A stretch of 41,149 bases of DNA from contig CAMYJD010000019.1 in NCBI GenBank assembly GCA_947258655.1, forward strand, positions 1-41,149. The letters are read 5' to 3'. Below the pieces are notes generated by a model. It saw nothing but the letters and a program-made list of their open reading frames with translations, was not told where the DNA came from and did not search any database. Shown here in pieces: positions 33,253-41,149 of this stretch. Within the stretch, counting starts at the first letter, position 1. Every line of letters begins with the position of its first letter. Source of the DNA: an uncultured Gammaproteobacteria bacterium. Lineage in GTDB: Bacteria > Pseudomonadota > Gammaproteobacteria > JAADHQ01. A program made the translations under genes and the position numbers.

Positions 33253-33499
33253 GCATATCCATCGCCATGAAATCCTTGTATGAATTTACTGATTTACGAA
33301 AACAGCCATCCGTGTGAACTTGGTCCAATATATCTATTTTGTATGTTTGAGACCAGTATTTAACGGAAAATATCATGCACGCGGGTATTGATGCCGCGCG
33401 TCAGATAATATATCGATGTGCAGAAAAAGCGCGGGCTGGCAACTATTCTGTCATTTGACAGCGATAGCGCTACCTATAGCAGCGCGTTTCATGAAAGGG
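33253..33499. other. Intergenic region after the ATPase
   Basis: 247 bases without a gene. A short palindrome CTGTCA-TT-TGACAG lies at 33448-33461, just after the ATPase stop on the minus strand; it might be a weak terminator but has no T-tract. Confidence 0.4.
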
Positions 33500-35728
33500 C
33501 TATCCTACAGAGAGTTCGTTCGTATCACGGGCGCACTGTATCGCTAATTCAAATTGGGCTGATTCCTCGAACTCCTGCGTCAGGATCCAGAACTGGCTGA
33601 TATTCCTGTCCAGGTCAGGCAGGGACTTGATCGTGTTGCGGATACGCTCGCGATCGAAAAACGCAAACGGTTCATCGAGAATCAGGAACTGTTTGCCATG
33701 CTGGCCGGCCTCGACCAGGGCCTTGGAGATAGCCAGGCGCACGGCCAGCATGATCTGTCGCTGGGTGCCGCTGGACAGTTCGTCGAGGTCGGCAAAGTCA
33801 TTTTTCTCGGTGGCAAACACGCGCACACGCAGTTTGTCATCGATCTGGATCTGTTTGTAACGCCCTTCGGTCAGTTTGGGCATGACGGTGGCGGTATACT
33901 TGCTCAGTATCTGGTTGAAATGGGTGTAGATATTACTGCATGTGCCGGCGGTCAGTTGCAGGGCCATTTCACGCACCTTTACACGCTCACGGTGATCACG
34001 TAGTGATGGCTCCATGTTGTCGATAATGGTTTCGAGTTCGACGGCTTCCTTGACCCGCGCCAGGATGTCCTCTATTTCGCGATCGAGGCGGGTGGTCTTG
34101 TCATGCAGTTCCTCGCTGAGGCGGTTCAGGGTGCCGACGCGGGTGGCGATCGTATCACGCAATGTCGCGACATTGCTGGCATAGTCATCCAGGCGGTTGT
34201 TCAGTTTCTGCTGGTGATCGGCAAAGCCCTGTTCGCTCAGGAATGTACTGCCGACGCCTTCGATATAGTCTTCGAGTGCGGTGTTCAGATTGCTGTTATC
34301 GAGTGCCAGCAGTCCTTCGTATACTTGCGGCAAGGGCCTGTCTTGGAGATGGTCAAGCAGATCGGCCTGCTGACGCGCCGTTTGCAGTTTTTCACTGACC
34401 TCGTCAATGTCCTTGCTTTCCTCGCGGATGCGCGAACCAACGCGCATGGATAGCACAAACAGCAACAGTGTAATCACTGTCGCACCTACCGCAAAGCTCA
34501 ACAGCAAGGATGTTTCCACACCTGTCAGCCATGGCTGCCCGCTGAGCCAGGTGGACAGGTTGCTGTCCGGGGCCTGTGATAGCAGACCCCAGCTCGTCCA
34601 CAGGGCCAGTGCGGCCAGTACTGCAATGAACAACGCGCCTTTCATCAGGTTTTTATACAAACGCTTCGAGAACATACGGCGTTTCAATCGGGCAAGGTGT
34701 TTTGGTAATGGTATTGCGCCTTCACGGGGTTTGCTGCCACGCTCGCCCAGTTTCGCTGCCAGTTCGTCACGCACGCCCTGGCATTGTTCGCGCACCATTG
34801 CAAATACAGCAAGGCGCTCCTGCAGTGATTCGGTGTATTTTTTCAGCTTGCCGCCTGTACGCAGTTCCGTTTCCATTTCCAGCGTGTTGACCGAATCGCG
34901 CACATTCTCGATTGCATCTTCCACATTGCCCAGATGTTCCTGCCACTTGTTGATGGAAATATCACGACCGGCGGCGCTAAGCGCATGCCCACTTTCCTGT
35001 AACTGCGTACCGGCCTCACGGATTTGTGTAGACGTGCCCTGGATGACCTTGATCTCTTCCTTGTGCACGTTGATCTGTTCGGCGTACTGCTCTTTTTCAG
35101 TCTCAATGACGGGCAGTTTGTCTTCCTGGATATCGAGGTCCTCGACACTGGTACGGATACGGTTTTGTTCCAGCTCGATGGCGCCGATACTGTCATGCTC
35201 AAGGCTGATTTCATGCCTGAGGTCATCCATGATGTTTTCGATCGGCGCAGAACCGGCAATGCCTTTGATGGTTTCGGCCTGGGATGCAGACGACGTGATT
35301 TCCATCTGTGCCAGGTACAGCGAGTCCAGGTACTGTTCGAAATCAAAGCCGCAGGCATTGATGATCTCGTCCTGTACTGCCTGTGGACCGGTCGCGAACG
35401 GTACATCCTCTCCGCTACGGAAAAGTTCGGCTGAATGCATACCGTGCTTGTCGACCGAGCGTGTTATTTTATAGCTGTTTTCGCCGGTGCCGGTAAACAC
35501 CATGTCGATCGAACAGCTCGTCTCGCCCCAGCGTATCGTTCTGGTGATGTTATCCAGGTCATTGGAGAAGGTGCGCCCGAACAATGCGAAGCAAATGGTC
35601 TCGACAATGGCGGTCTTGCCGGATTCATTGGCGCCACTGATGGCGATGATGCCCTTGGCCGGGATATTGTCCAGATCCAGGCGGGTGTATTTGAGCACAT
35701 TGCTGGCATGTATGGAGTGGATGATCAT
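33500..35728 (-). CDS. Rad50/SbcC-like ATPase with a central transmembrane hairpin
   Basis: A 742-residue SMC-type ATPase. The Walker A is GANESGKT (residues 32-39) and the Q-loop Gln is near 141. The signature motif LSSGTQRQ is at 651-658 and Walker B FLILDEP at 681-687, with FFDRER after it. Coiled-coil arms run about 165-330 and 435-595. Where Rad50 would have its zinc hook, there are two hydrophobic helices instead (about 363-382 and 406-428), with a loop of about 23 residues between them and basic residues before the first. This suggests a membrane-anchored ATPase. The layout recalls the YhaN group (COG4717), but that is usually longer and paired with a nuclease gene; none is seen here. 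The ATG overlaps the stop of a 65-residue gene as ATGA. Function is unknown; DNA-end or membrane-linked DNA repair is an inference. Confidence 0.85.
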   Translation of the reverse strand: MIIHSIHASNVLKYTRLDLDNIPAKGIIAISGANESGKTAIVETICFALFGRTFSNDLDNITRTIRWGETSCSIDMVFTGTGENSYKITRSVDKHGMHSAELFRSGEDVPFATGPQAVQDEIINACGFDFEQYLDSLYLAQMEITSSASQAETIKGIAGSAPIENIMDDLRHEISLEHDSIGAIELEQNRIRTSVEDLDIQEDKLPVIETEKEQYAEQINVHKEEIKVIQGTSTQIREAGTQLQESGHALSAAGRDISINKWQEHLGNVEDAIENVRDSVNTLEMETELRTGGKLKKYTESLQERLAVFAMVREQCQGVRDELAAKLGERGSKPREGAIPLPKHLARLKRRMFSKRLYKNLMKGALFIAVLAALALWTSWGLLSQAPDSNLSTWLSGQPWLTGVETSLLLSFAVGATVITLLLFVLSMRVGSRIREESKDIDEVSEKLQTARQQADLLDHLQDRPLPQVYEGLLALDNSNLNTALEDYIEGVGSTFLSEQGFADHQQKLNNRLDDYASNVATLRDTIATRVGTLNRLSEELHDKTTRLDREIEDILARVKEAVELETIIDNMEPSLRDHRERVKVREMALQLTAGTCSNIYTHFNQILSKYTATVMPKLTEGRYKQIQIDDKLRVRVFATEKNDFADLDELSSGTQRQIMLAVRLAISKALVEAGQHGKQFLILDEPFAFFDRERIRNTIKSLPDLDRNISQFWILTQEFEESAQFELAIQCARDTNELSVG

Positions 35729-35922
35729 GGCTTGTAGTCCTTGTTGGCGGGTTCGAGCTTGTGCAGAACCAGCTTGACGGCCTGCTGGAAAATTTCCTTG
35801 TCGAACTCCGAATCCGAGCTGCGCAGGCGTTTTTCCTCTGCCTTGGCAAATTCCTGAAATTCATCAATTGCACTCTTGCGTGTGAAGCGTTGTTTGGATG
35901 TTAACCAGGACAGAATAGCCAT
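35725..35922 (-). CDS. 65-residue protein coupled to the membrane ATPase
   Basis: A short charged protein, MAILSWLTSKQRFTRKSAI at the start, then DEFQEFAKAEEKRLRSSDSEFDKEIFQQAVKLVLHKLEPANKDYKP. It looks helical, with no membrane segment or cysteines. Its stop overlaps the ATPase start (ATGA), so translation is probably coupled. AAGGAG lies eight bases before the ATG on the minus strand. I do not recognise the family. The tight coupling suggests a subunit or regulator of the ATPase. Confidence 0.75.
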   Translation of the reverse strand: MAILSWLTSKQRFTRKSAIDEFQEFAKAEEKRLRSSDSEFDKEIFQQAVKLVLHKLEPANKDYKP

Positions 35923-36154
35923 TGTTCTACTCCTTTTCTAATATTACAGTAATTATAATCCGTTTATATCCGATGGTCATCTGCTTCTGGTTGTTGTCAG
36001 GCAACTTTTACAGTTTATTACAATACCGCGTACACGTCTTTAGCCTTCCCGGGCATATATTATGCCGGCGGGCCTGATTCGTTAATGTGGAAGGCCTTGA
36101 ATATTGGCCTTATACAGGGATATCCCGGCGAGATAGCCGGGTGGGTAGGTGTGC
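35923..36154. other. Intergenic region with three hairpins
   Basis: 232 bases between two minus-strand genes. Three inverted repeats lie in a row: CCGG/GGCATA arms near 36048-36068, AAGGCC/GGCCTT at 36091-36111 and CCCGGC/GCCGGG at 36124-36141. The last is just after the 57-residue gene. The rest is AT-rich and should hold the ATPase operon promoter. Confidence 0.5.
36124..36141 (-). terminator. GC-rich hairpin after the 57-residue gene
   Basis: A 6-base stem CCCGGC/GCCGGG with a 6-base loop lies 14 bases after the stop. It has no T-tract on the minus strand, so it could terminate weakly or block read-through. Confidence 0.35.
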
Positions 36155-36328
36155 TCAGATCTGTTCCGGCTGTGCGCCCGGATTACGGTTACGCTCGTTA
36201 TACAGGGCTCGATAACTGGTCAGTAAAAAGCCCAGCGTAGCCTCCTGCTCGCGCGTCGGCCTGGACAGGTATTCGGCAATTTTGCGATTCAGCTGCCAAC
36301 GCCACCATTCATTATCGTCATTGCTCAT
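36155..36328 (-). CDS. Hypothetical small protein (57 residues)
   Basis: Unrecognised. Tryptophan-rich start (SNDDNEWWRWQLNRKIAEYLS), then helical, with a proline-rich polar tail. No signal or membrane segment. AGGAG lies about nine bases before the ATG at 36328 and decides the start against an upstream codon at 36361. The cupin and hemB genes are upstream on the same strand. Confidence 0.55.
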   Translation of the reverse strand: MSNDDNEWWRWQLNRKIAEYLSRPTREQEATLGFLLTSYRALYNERNRNPGAQPEQI

Positions 36329-36432
36329 GGTTCTATGCTCCTGGGTTAGACACGTGCACATTTGAACAACTCGTTATGACGGTTTTATGACAGTCGGAGT
36401 AAGATTTTGTGGCCCTGCATGTAGTTCAGCTA

Positions 36433-37732
<1,300 letters not shown>

Positions 37733-37871
37733 CTAAGCCTTGAAGTTTATCATCCTTTAGCATGCATTGAACCTTTATTGCTGTATAACGCTCATATAAT
37801 AAGGTATACATGCACAGGTGGCCGCTATGCGCCTGTTGATATTGAGCCAAACCGAGGAATAGATTACCGTC

Positions 37872-38837
37872 ATGCACGCGACACTACCATTATTGCAACA
37901 CACCGACTTCCCGGCTATCCGGCGTGGCAAGCTGGAAATCGTGCAGGTCAACCTCGGCTACCTGTGTAACCAGCAATGCCTGCATTGCCATGTCAATGCA
38001 AGTCCCCAGCGCAAGGAAATCATGACCCGCGAGACCGCTCTTCAGGTTATTGAATTTATTAGAAAATCAGAAGTAACCACGGTGGACCTGACTGGGGGTG
38101 CACCGGAGCTGAATCCGCACTTTCGCTTTATCGTCGAACAGGTGCGGGGACTGGGCTGCCATGTCATCGATCGTTGCAACCTGACGGTGCTGAATGAACC
38201 CGGGCAGGAGGATACGGCCGCGTTTCTGGCGGCACATCAGGTCGAGATTACCGCATCGCTGCCGTGTTATATGGAGGAAAATGTCAATGCCCAACGCGGC
38301 AATGGCGTATTCGAATCCAGTATCCGTGCCCTGCACGCATTGAATGCGCTCGGTTATGGTCTGGATGATAGCGAGCGGGTCCTGAACCTTGTCTACAATC
38401 CCCAGGGCCCGAGCCTGCCGCCACCGCAGTGCACCCTCGAGCAGGACTACCATAAGCACCTAAAGGATGAATATAATGTTGATTTTAATCATCTTTTTAC
38501 AATAACCAATATGCCGATCAAACGTTTCGGCAGCACCCTGGTTTCGAAAGGTCAGTTCAGCGAATACATGGACCTGCTCAAGCAAAACAGCAGTAAGGAT
38601 AATCTTGTCGCAGTGATGTGCCGTAACCTGATCAGTATCGACTGGCAGGGCTATGTCTATGACTGCGATTTCAACCAGATGCTCGACCTGCCAATCCTAG
38701 GTGCGAGCAATACCAGGACACACATCAGCGCAGTTGATGGCGCGCGTCTACCAGGCCAGGCCATCGCCGTTGCCGACCATTGTTATGCCTGTATTGCGGG
38801 CCAGGGCTCCAGTTGTGGGGGTGCATTAGCGGAATAA
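37872..38837 (+). CDS. arsS: Arsenosugar biosynthesis radical SAM protein ArsS-like
   Basis: A 321-residue radical SAM enzyme. The cluster motif is C-N-Q-Q-C-L-H-C in VQVNLGYLCNQQCLHCHVNASP. The body includes VDLTGGAPELNPHFR, then LVYNPQGPSLPPPQ and LEQDYHKHLKDEYNVDFNHLFTITNMPIKRF. The C-terminal CYACIAGQGSSCGGALAE provides extra cysteines, probably for a second cluster or metal. These match ArsS, which attaches the SAM 5'-deoxyadenosyl group to dimethylarsenite in arsenosugar formation. No arsM methyltransferase or ars resistance gene is beside it, so function is inferred from the family only. Confidence 0.85.
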   Translation: MHATLPLLQHTDFPAIRRGKLEIVQVNLGYLCNQQCLHCHVNASPQRKEIMTRETALQVIEFIRKSEVTTVDLTGGAPELNPHFRFIVEQVRGLGCHVIDRCNLTVLNEPGQEDTAAFLAAHQVEITASLPCYMEENVNAQRGNGVFESSIRALHALNALGYGLDDSERVLNLVYNPQGPSLPPPQCTLEQDYHKHLKDEYNVDFNHLFTITNMPIKRFGSTLVSKGQFSEYMDLLKQNSSKDNLVAVMCRNLISIDWQGYVYDCDFNQMLDLPILGASNTRTHISAVDGARLPGQAIAVADHCYACIAGQGSSCGGALAE

Positions 38838-38938
38838 CATGTCGCCGTTGCCTGGCCGCGATTACACAATATCACTGTCTTGAAACATCACGCGTTTCAT
38901 GCAAAGGTTTAGCATCCCCGAAGCTTGCAGGTTGTTGC

Positions 38939-41080
38939 ATGAAAGATGCACTGGATTCGATAAAACCCGCTGATTTGCCGGCCCCGCCCCAGGCCGCGAT
39001 CCAGATCATGCGTGCCTGCGCCAATCCGCGCGTCAACAACCAGGAACTGGCCAAGCTCGCCGCAACCGATCCGGTGCTGTCGGCCGAATTGCTGCGCATC
39101 GTCAACTCGGCATTTTTCGGTATGGCGCGCAAGATCAGTAATATCAGCCATGCGATCAGTATCCTCGGTCACAAGGCGCTCAGGAACATGGTGTTGTGCA
39201 TATCGGTACGTGATGCGCTCGATCCGAAAAACCTGCCCGGTTTCGATGTAACCGCATTCTGGGAAGACACGCTGCGACGTGCCACGGCCGGACGCCTGCT
39301 CGCAAGCGTTGCCGGTCTGGACGAGGATGAGTGTTTTACTGCCTGCCTGTTGCAGGACTTCGGCCTGCTGGTCATGTTCCATGTCATGCGTGACAGGCAC
39401 GCAGACTGGTCGCAGTTTGTTAGACTCGATCCCGATCAGCGTTACCGTCTGGAACAACAGAACTTTGCCACAACCCATGAACGGGTATCGCTGATGCTGG
39501 CAGAACAGTGGTCATTACCACCACAATTCAGCGAGGCGATCGGTAACCATCATCATTGTCAGCAACTGCCGACCGATGCAGATGCCGATGTCACGCAATT
39601 GTGCCGGATCATGGCATGTGCCGACTGGCTGGCCGCATTGTTCAGCGCCAGCGGCAAGGCTGAAGTGCTGCAGGCCGTGCATGCAAAACTAGATGCACAG
39701 TTTGATCTGTCTGAACAGCAGAGTAACAATCTACTCAATCGTATCCCGGCACGCGTGGAAGAGGCCGCCACGGCACTGGGTCTGCATTTGCAGGAGCAGG
39801 CCGATTTCGACCAGGTCCTGCGCGAGGCCAATGCGCGCCTGGCCGAAGAGAATACCAGTTATCAGGAGCTGACCTGGCAACTGGAACAGGCCCTGAAGGA
39901 ACGTGACGAACTGGCCGCGGCTTTGGCAGAAGAACTGGAACTTGCCGCCGAGATCCAGCGCAGCCTGTTGCCGCAACAGCAGGCTGCGTGTTTTCCGGTG
40001 TACGGTGTCAACCTGCCGGCGAAGGAATTGTCCGGAGATTTTTTCGATTACTTCAGGCACAAGGATGGCAGTATCTACTTTAACCTGGGCGATGTATCCG
40101 GCAAGGGTGTCACGGCATCATTGCTGATGGCCAAGACCAGCAGCCTGTTCCATTGTCTCGGCAAGCGCGAACAGGATCTGGGTAAACTGATGGAGCAGAT
40201 CAATGCCGAGATCTGTGAAACAACGGTACGTGGCATGTTCGTTGCCATGGTCGCGGGTAAATATACACCTGACAGCGGGCGGGTGCAGATAGTCAATGCC
40301 GGTAATCCACCAGTATTGTTCCTACAGGCCGATAACAGTATCAAGCAGTTCGAGGCCGGGGCCGCACCACTTGGTATCGTCGAGGATGCGAATTTTCCGG
40401 TTGTTGAGTTCGATCTGGGCAAAGGCCATTTGTTGATGTTCTCCGATGGCGTTACCGAGGGTTATGTTGCGGAGGACGAAGAGCTGGGGATGGCAGGACT
40501 GGTCGAAACACTGAATGTAAATAAAGACAAGTCACCAAGGCAGCAATTGAATGCAATTGTTGACCGCTTCGAACAGTCCGGGACAGCACAGCGCGATGAC
40601 ATTACCGTTATGGTACTGGAGCATGCCGGCCAGGGTATGCAACAGGTTTTTAGTTATGAATTTACATCCAAGCCAGCCGAGTTGCAATGCATGCGCCAGC
40701 AGTTAAGGCAAGTGCTGGTCACGCATGATTGTAACAAGCGTTGTGTCGACCGTTTGATTCTAGCCGTCAATGAGGCCGCAATGAACATTATCCAGCATGC
40801 CTATAATTATGACAGTAATGGCAAGATTCGTCTTGAGATCCAGCGCAAGGAGGATGAAATGTTTTTCAGGTTGACCGACTTCGCCTGCCCGATCGATCGC
40901 AGCTGTGTCAAATCACGTGACCTGAAAGACATTCGTCCGGGTGGACTGGGCGTGCATTTTATCAACGAGATTATGGATGAAGTTAAATTCCAGGACGATT
41001 GCCAGAAAGCGGGTAATATACTGCTGATGCGCAAGAAGCTGGATGAGCTCTGTTTAGAAACTAAAGGAGACAAGCAGTAA
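38939..41080 (+). CDS. HDOD-PP2C-HATPase fusion regulator
   Basis: A 713-residue signalling protein. Residues about 14-210 form an HDOD domain (LAKLAATDPVLSAELLRIVNSAFFG). A coiled coil runs 290-340. A SpoIIE-type PP2C phosphatase covers 340-563, with GDFFD (366-370), GDVSGKG (384-390), FSDGVTEG (501-508) and RDDITVM (552-558) holding the metal aspartates. A GHKL kinase domain runs 575-700, with the N-box NEAAMNIIQHA (611-621) and the GGLG loop (668-671). It fuses the RsbU/RsbP-like phosphatase and RsbW-like kinase roles in one chain. The STAS gene starts on its stop codon (TAATG) and is the obvious substrate. The ATG at 38939 is chosen over an upstream start at 38780 that would overlap arsS. 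Confidence 0.93.
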   Translation: MKDALDSIKPADLPAPPQAAIQIMRACANPRVNNQELAKLAATDPVLSAELLRIVNSAFFGMARKISNISHAISILGHKALRNMVLCISVRDALDPKNLPGFDVTAFWEDTLRRATAGRLLASVAGLDEDECFTACLLQDFGLLVMFHVMRDRHADWSQFVRLDPDQRYRLEQQNFATTHERVSLMLAEQWSLPPQFSEAIGNHHHCQQLPTDADADVTQLCRIMACADWLAALFSASGKAEVLQAVHAKLDAQFDLSEQQSNNLLNRIPARVEEAATALGLHLQEQADFDQVLREANARLAEENTSYQELTWQLEQALKERDELAAALAEELELAAEIQRSLLPQQQAACFPVYGVNLPAKELSGDFFDYFRHKDGSIYFNLGDVSGKGVTASLLMAKTSSLFHCLGKREQDLGKLMEQINAEICETTVRGMFVAMVAGKYTPDSGRVQIVNAGNPPVLFLQADNSIKQFEAGAAPLGIVEDANFPVVEFDLGKGHLLMFSDGVTEGYVAEDEELGMAGLVETLNVNKDKSPRQQLNAIVDRFEQSGTAQRDDITVMVLEHAGQGMQQVFSYEFTSKPAELQCMRQQLRQVLVTHDCNKRCVDRLILAVNEAAMNIIQHAYNYDSNGKIRLEIQRKEDEMFFRLTDFACPIDRSCVKSRDLKDIRPGGLGVHFINEIMDEVKFQDDCQKAGNILLMRKKLDELCLETKGDKQ

Positions 41081-41149
41081 TGCAATACAATACAAGAGAA
41101 GAGGCCGGTTACAAGGTGCTTGAACTCAGTGGCGAGGTTGACCTGCATT
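41080..41149 (+). CDS. STAS-domain anti-anti-sigma protein (3' end missing)
   Basis: Only the first 23 codons are present. MQYNTREEAGYKVLELSGEVDLH matches the first two strands of a STAS domain (antagonist of an RsbW-like kinase), where V-L-x-L-x-G-E-V-D is typical. It overlaps the fusion gene by one base (TAATG), with AAAGGAG upstream, so it is translationally coupled. The phosphoserine and the rest lie outside the window. Confidence 0.85.
   Translation, partial: MQYNTREEAGYKVLELSGEVDLH

Noticed and set aside
34407-35474. 355-residue open frame on the plus strand
   Set aside because: It runs antisense to the ATPase gene, is Ser/Arg-rich as expected for a mirrored reading, and has no recognisable motif.

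Overview
The window reads as a chromosomal segment of a Gram-negative gammaproteobacterium. An algR-type LytTR regulator is followed by hemC-hemD, as in pseudomonads. Other genes in the window are typical of that class: slyX, rsmJ, srkA, prlC, slyD, ubiD with a 2Fe-2S flavin reductase, and an Mg-type hemB. Lipoprotein signals and an arsenosugar radical SAM gene (arsS) suggest a free-living, probably aquatic organism. I cannot name the genus. There is no phage, no complete insertion sequence, no CRISPR array and no tRNA or rRNA that I can recognise.

Layout. 1-3119: end of the LytTR regulator, a periplasmic thioredoxin-like protein (minus strand), hemC and hemD. 3415-4658: a GerW/YtfJ-like protein, a DUF2953/YtfI-like membrane protein and a small unknown, a pairing best known from endospore formers. 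4770-6151: a MarR regulator with two matching palindromic operators, controlling itself and probably a SnoaL/NTF2-like plus MAPEG gene pair. 6185-10520 (minus): a polyisoprenyl-phosphate sugar transferase, the 2Fe-2S flavin reductase and ubiD. 10581-14240 (plus): a GT-B glycosyltransferase, a GFA-fold zinc protein, an MscS channel and a secreted metallo-beta-lactamase-fold hydrolase. 14247-14373: a 127-bp palindromic repeat element with 17-bp perfect terminal inverted repeats. 14416-18349: a deoxyinosine-type DNA glycosylase and a ~1050-residue repeat lipoprotein. 18478-24879: prlC, srkA, two unknown genes, an AEC transporter, slyX and rsmJ. 25093-30711: gamma-carbonic anhydrase, an RRM protein, aroE, a rod-protein-like 79-residue gene with a SprA-type putative metalloprotease, slyD, dodecin and an M48 lipoprotein protease. 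30724-37714 (minus): a patatin with C-terminal membrane helices, a membrane-hairpin Rad50/SbcC-like ATPase with a translationally coupled 65-residue gene, a 57-residue gene, a cupin and hemB. 37872-41149 (plus): arsS, a HDOD-PP2C-HATPase fusion and the start of a STAS gene that it probably acts on.

Genes that work together: hemB, hemC and hemD cover consecutive steps of tetrapyrrole synthesis. ubiD acts in ubiquinone synthesis, and the neighbouring flavin reductase may assist. The HDOD-phosphatase-kinase fusion and the STAS protein form a partner-switching module. The most unusual locus is 33500-35922, where a Rad50-like ATPase has a transmembrane hairpin at the position where the zinc hook would be and has no nuclease partner beside it. 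The longest stretch without a gene is about 295 bases (3120-3414).
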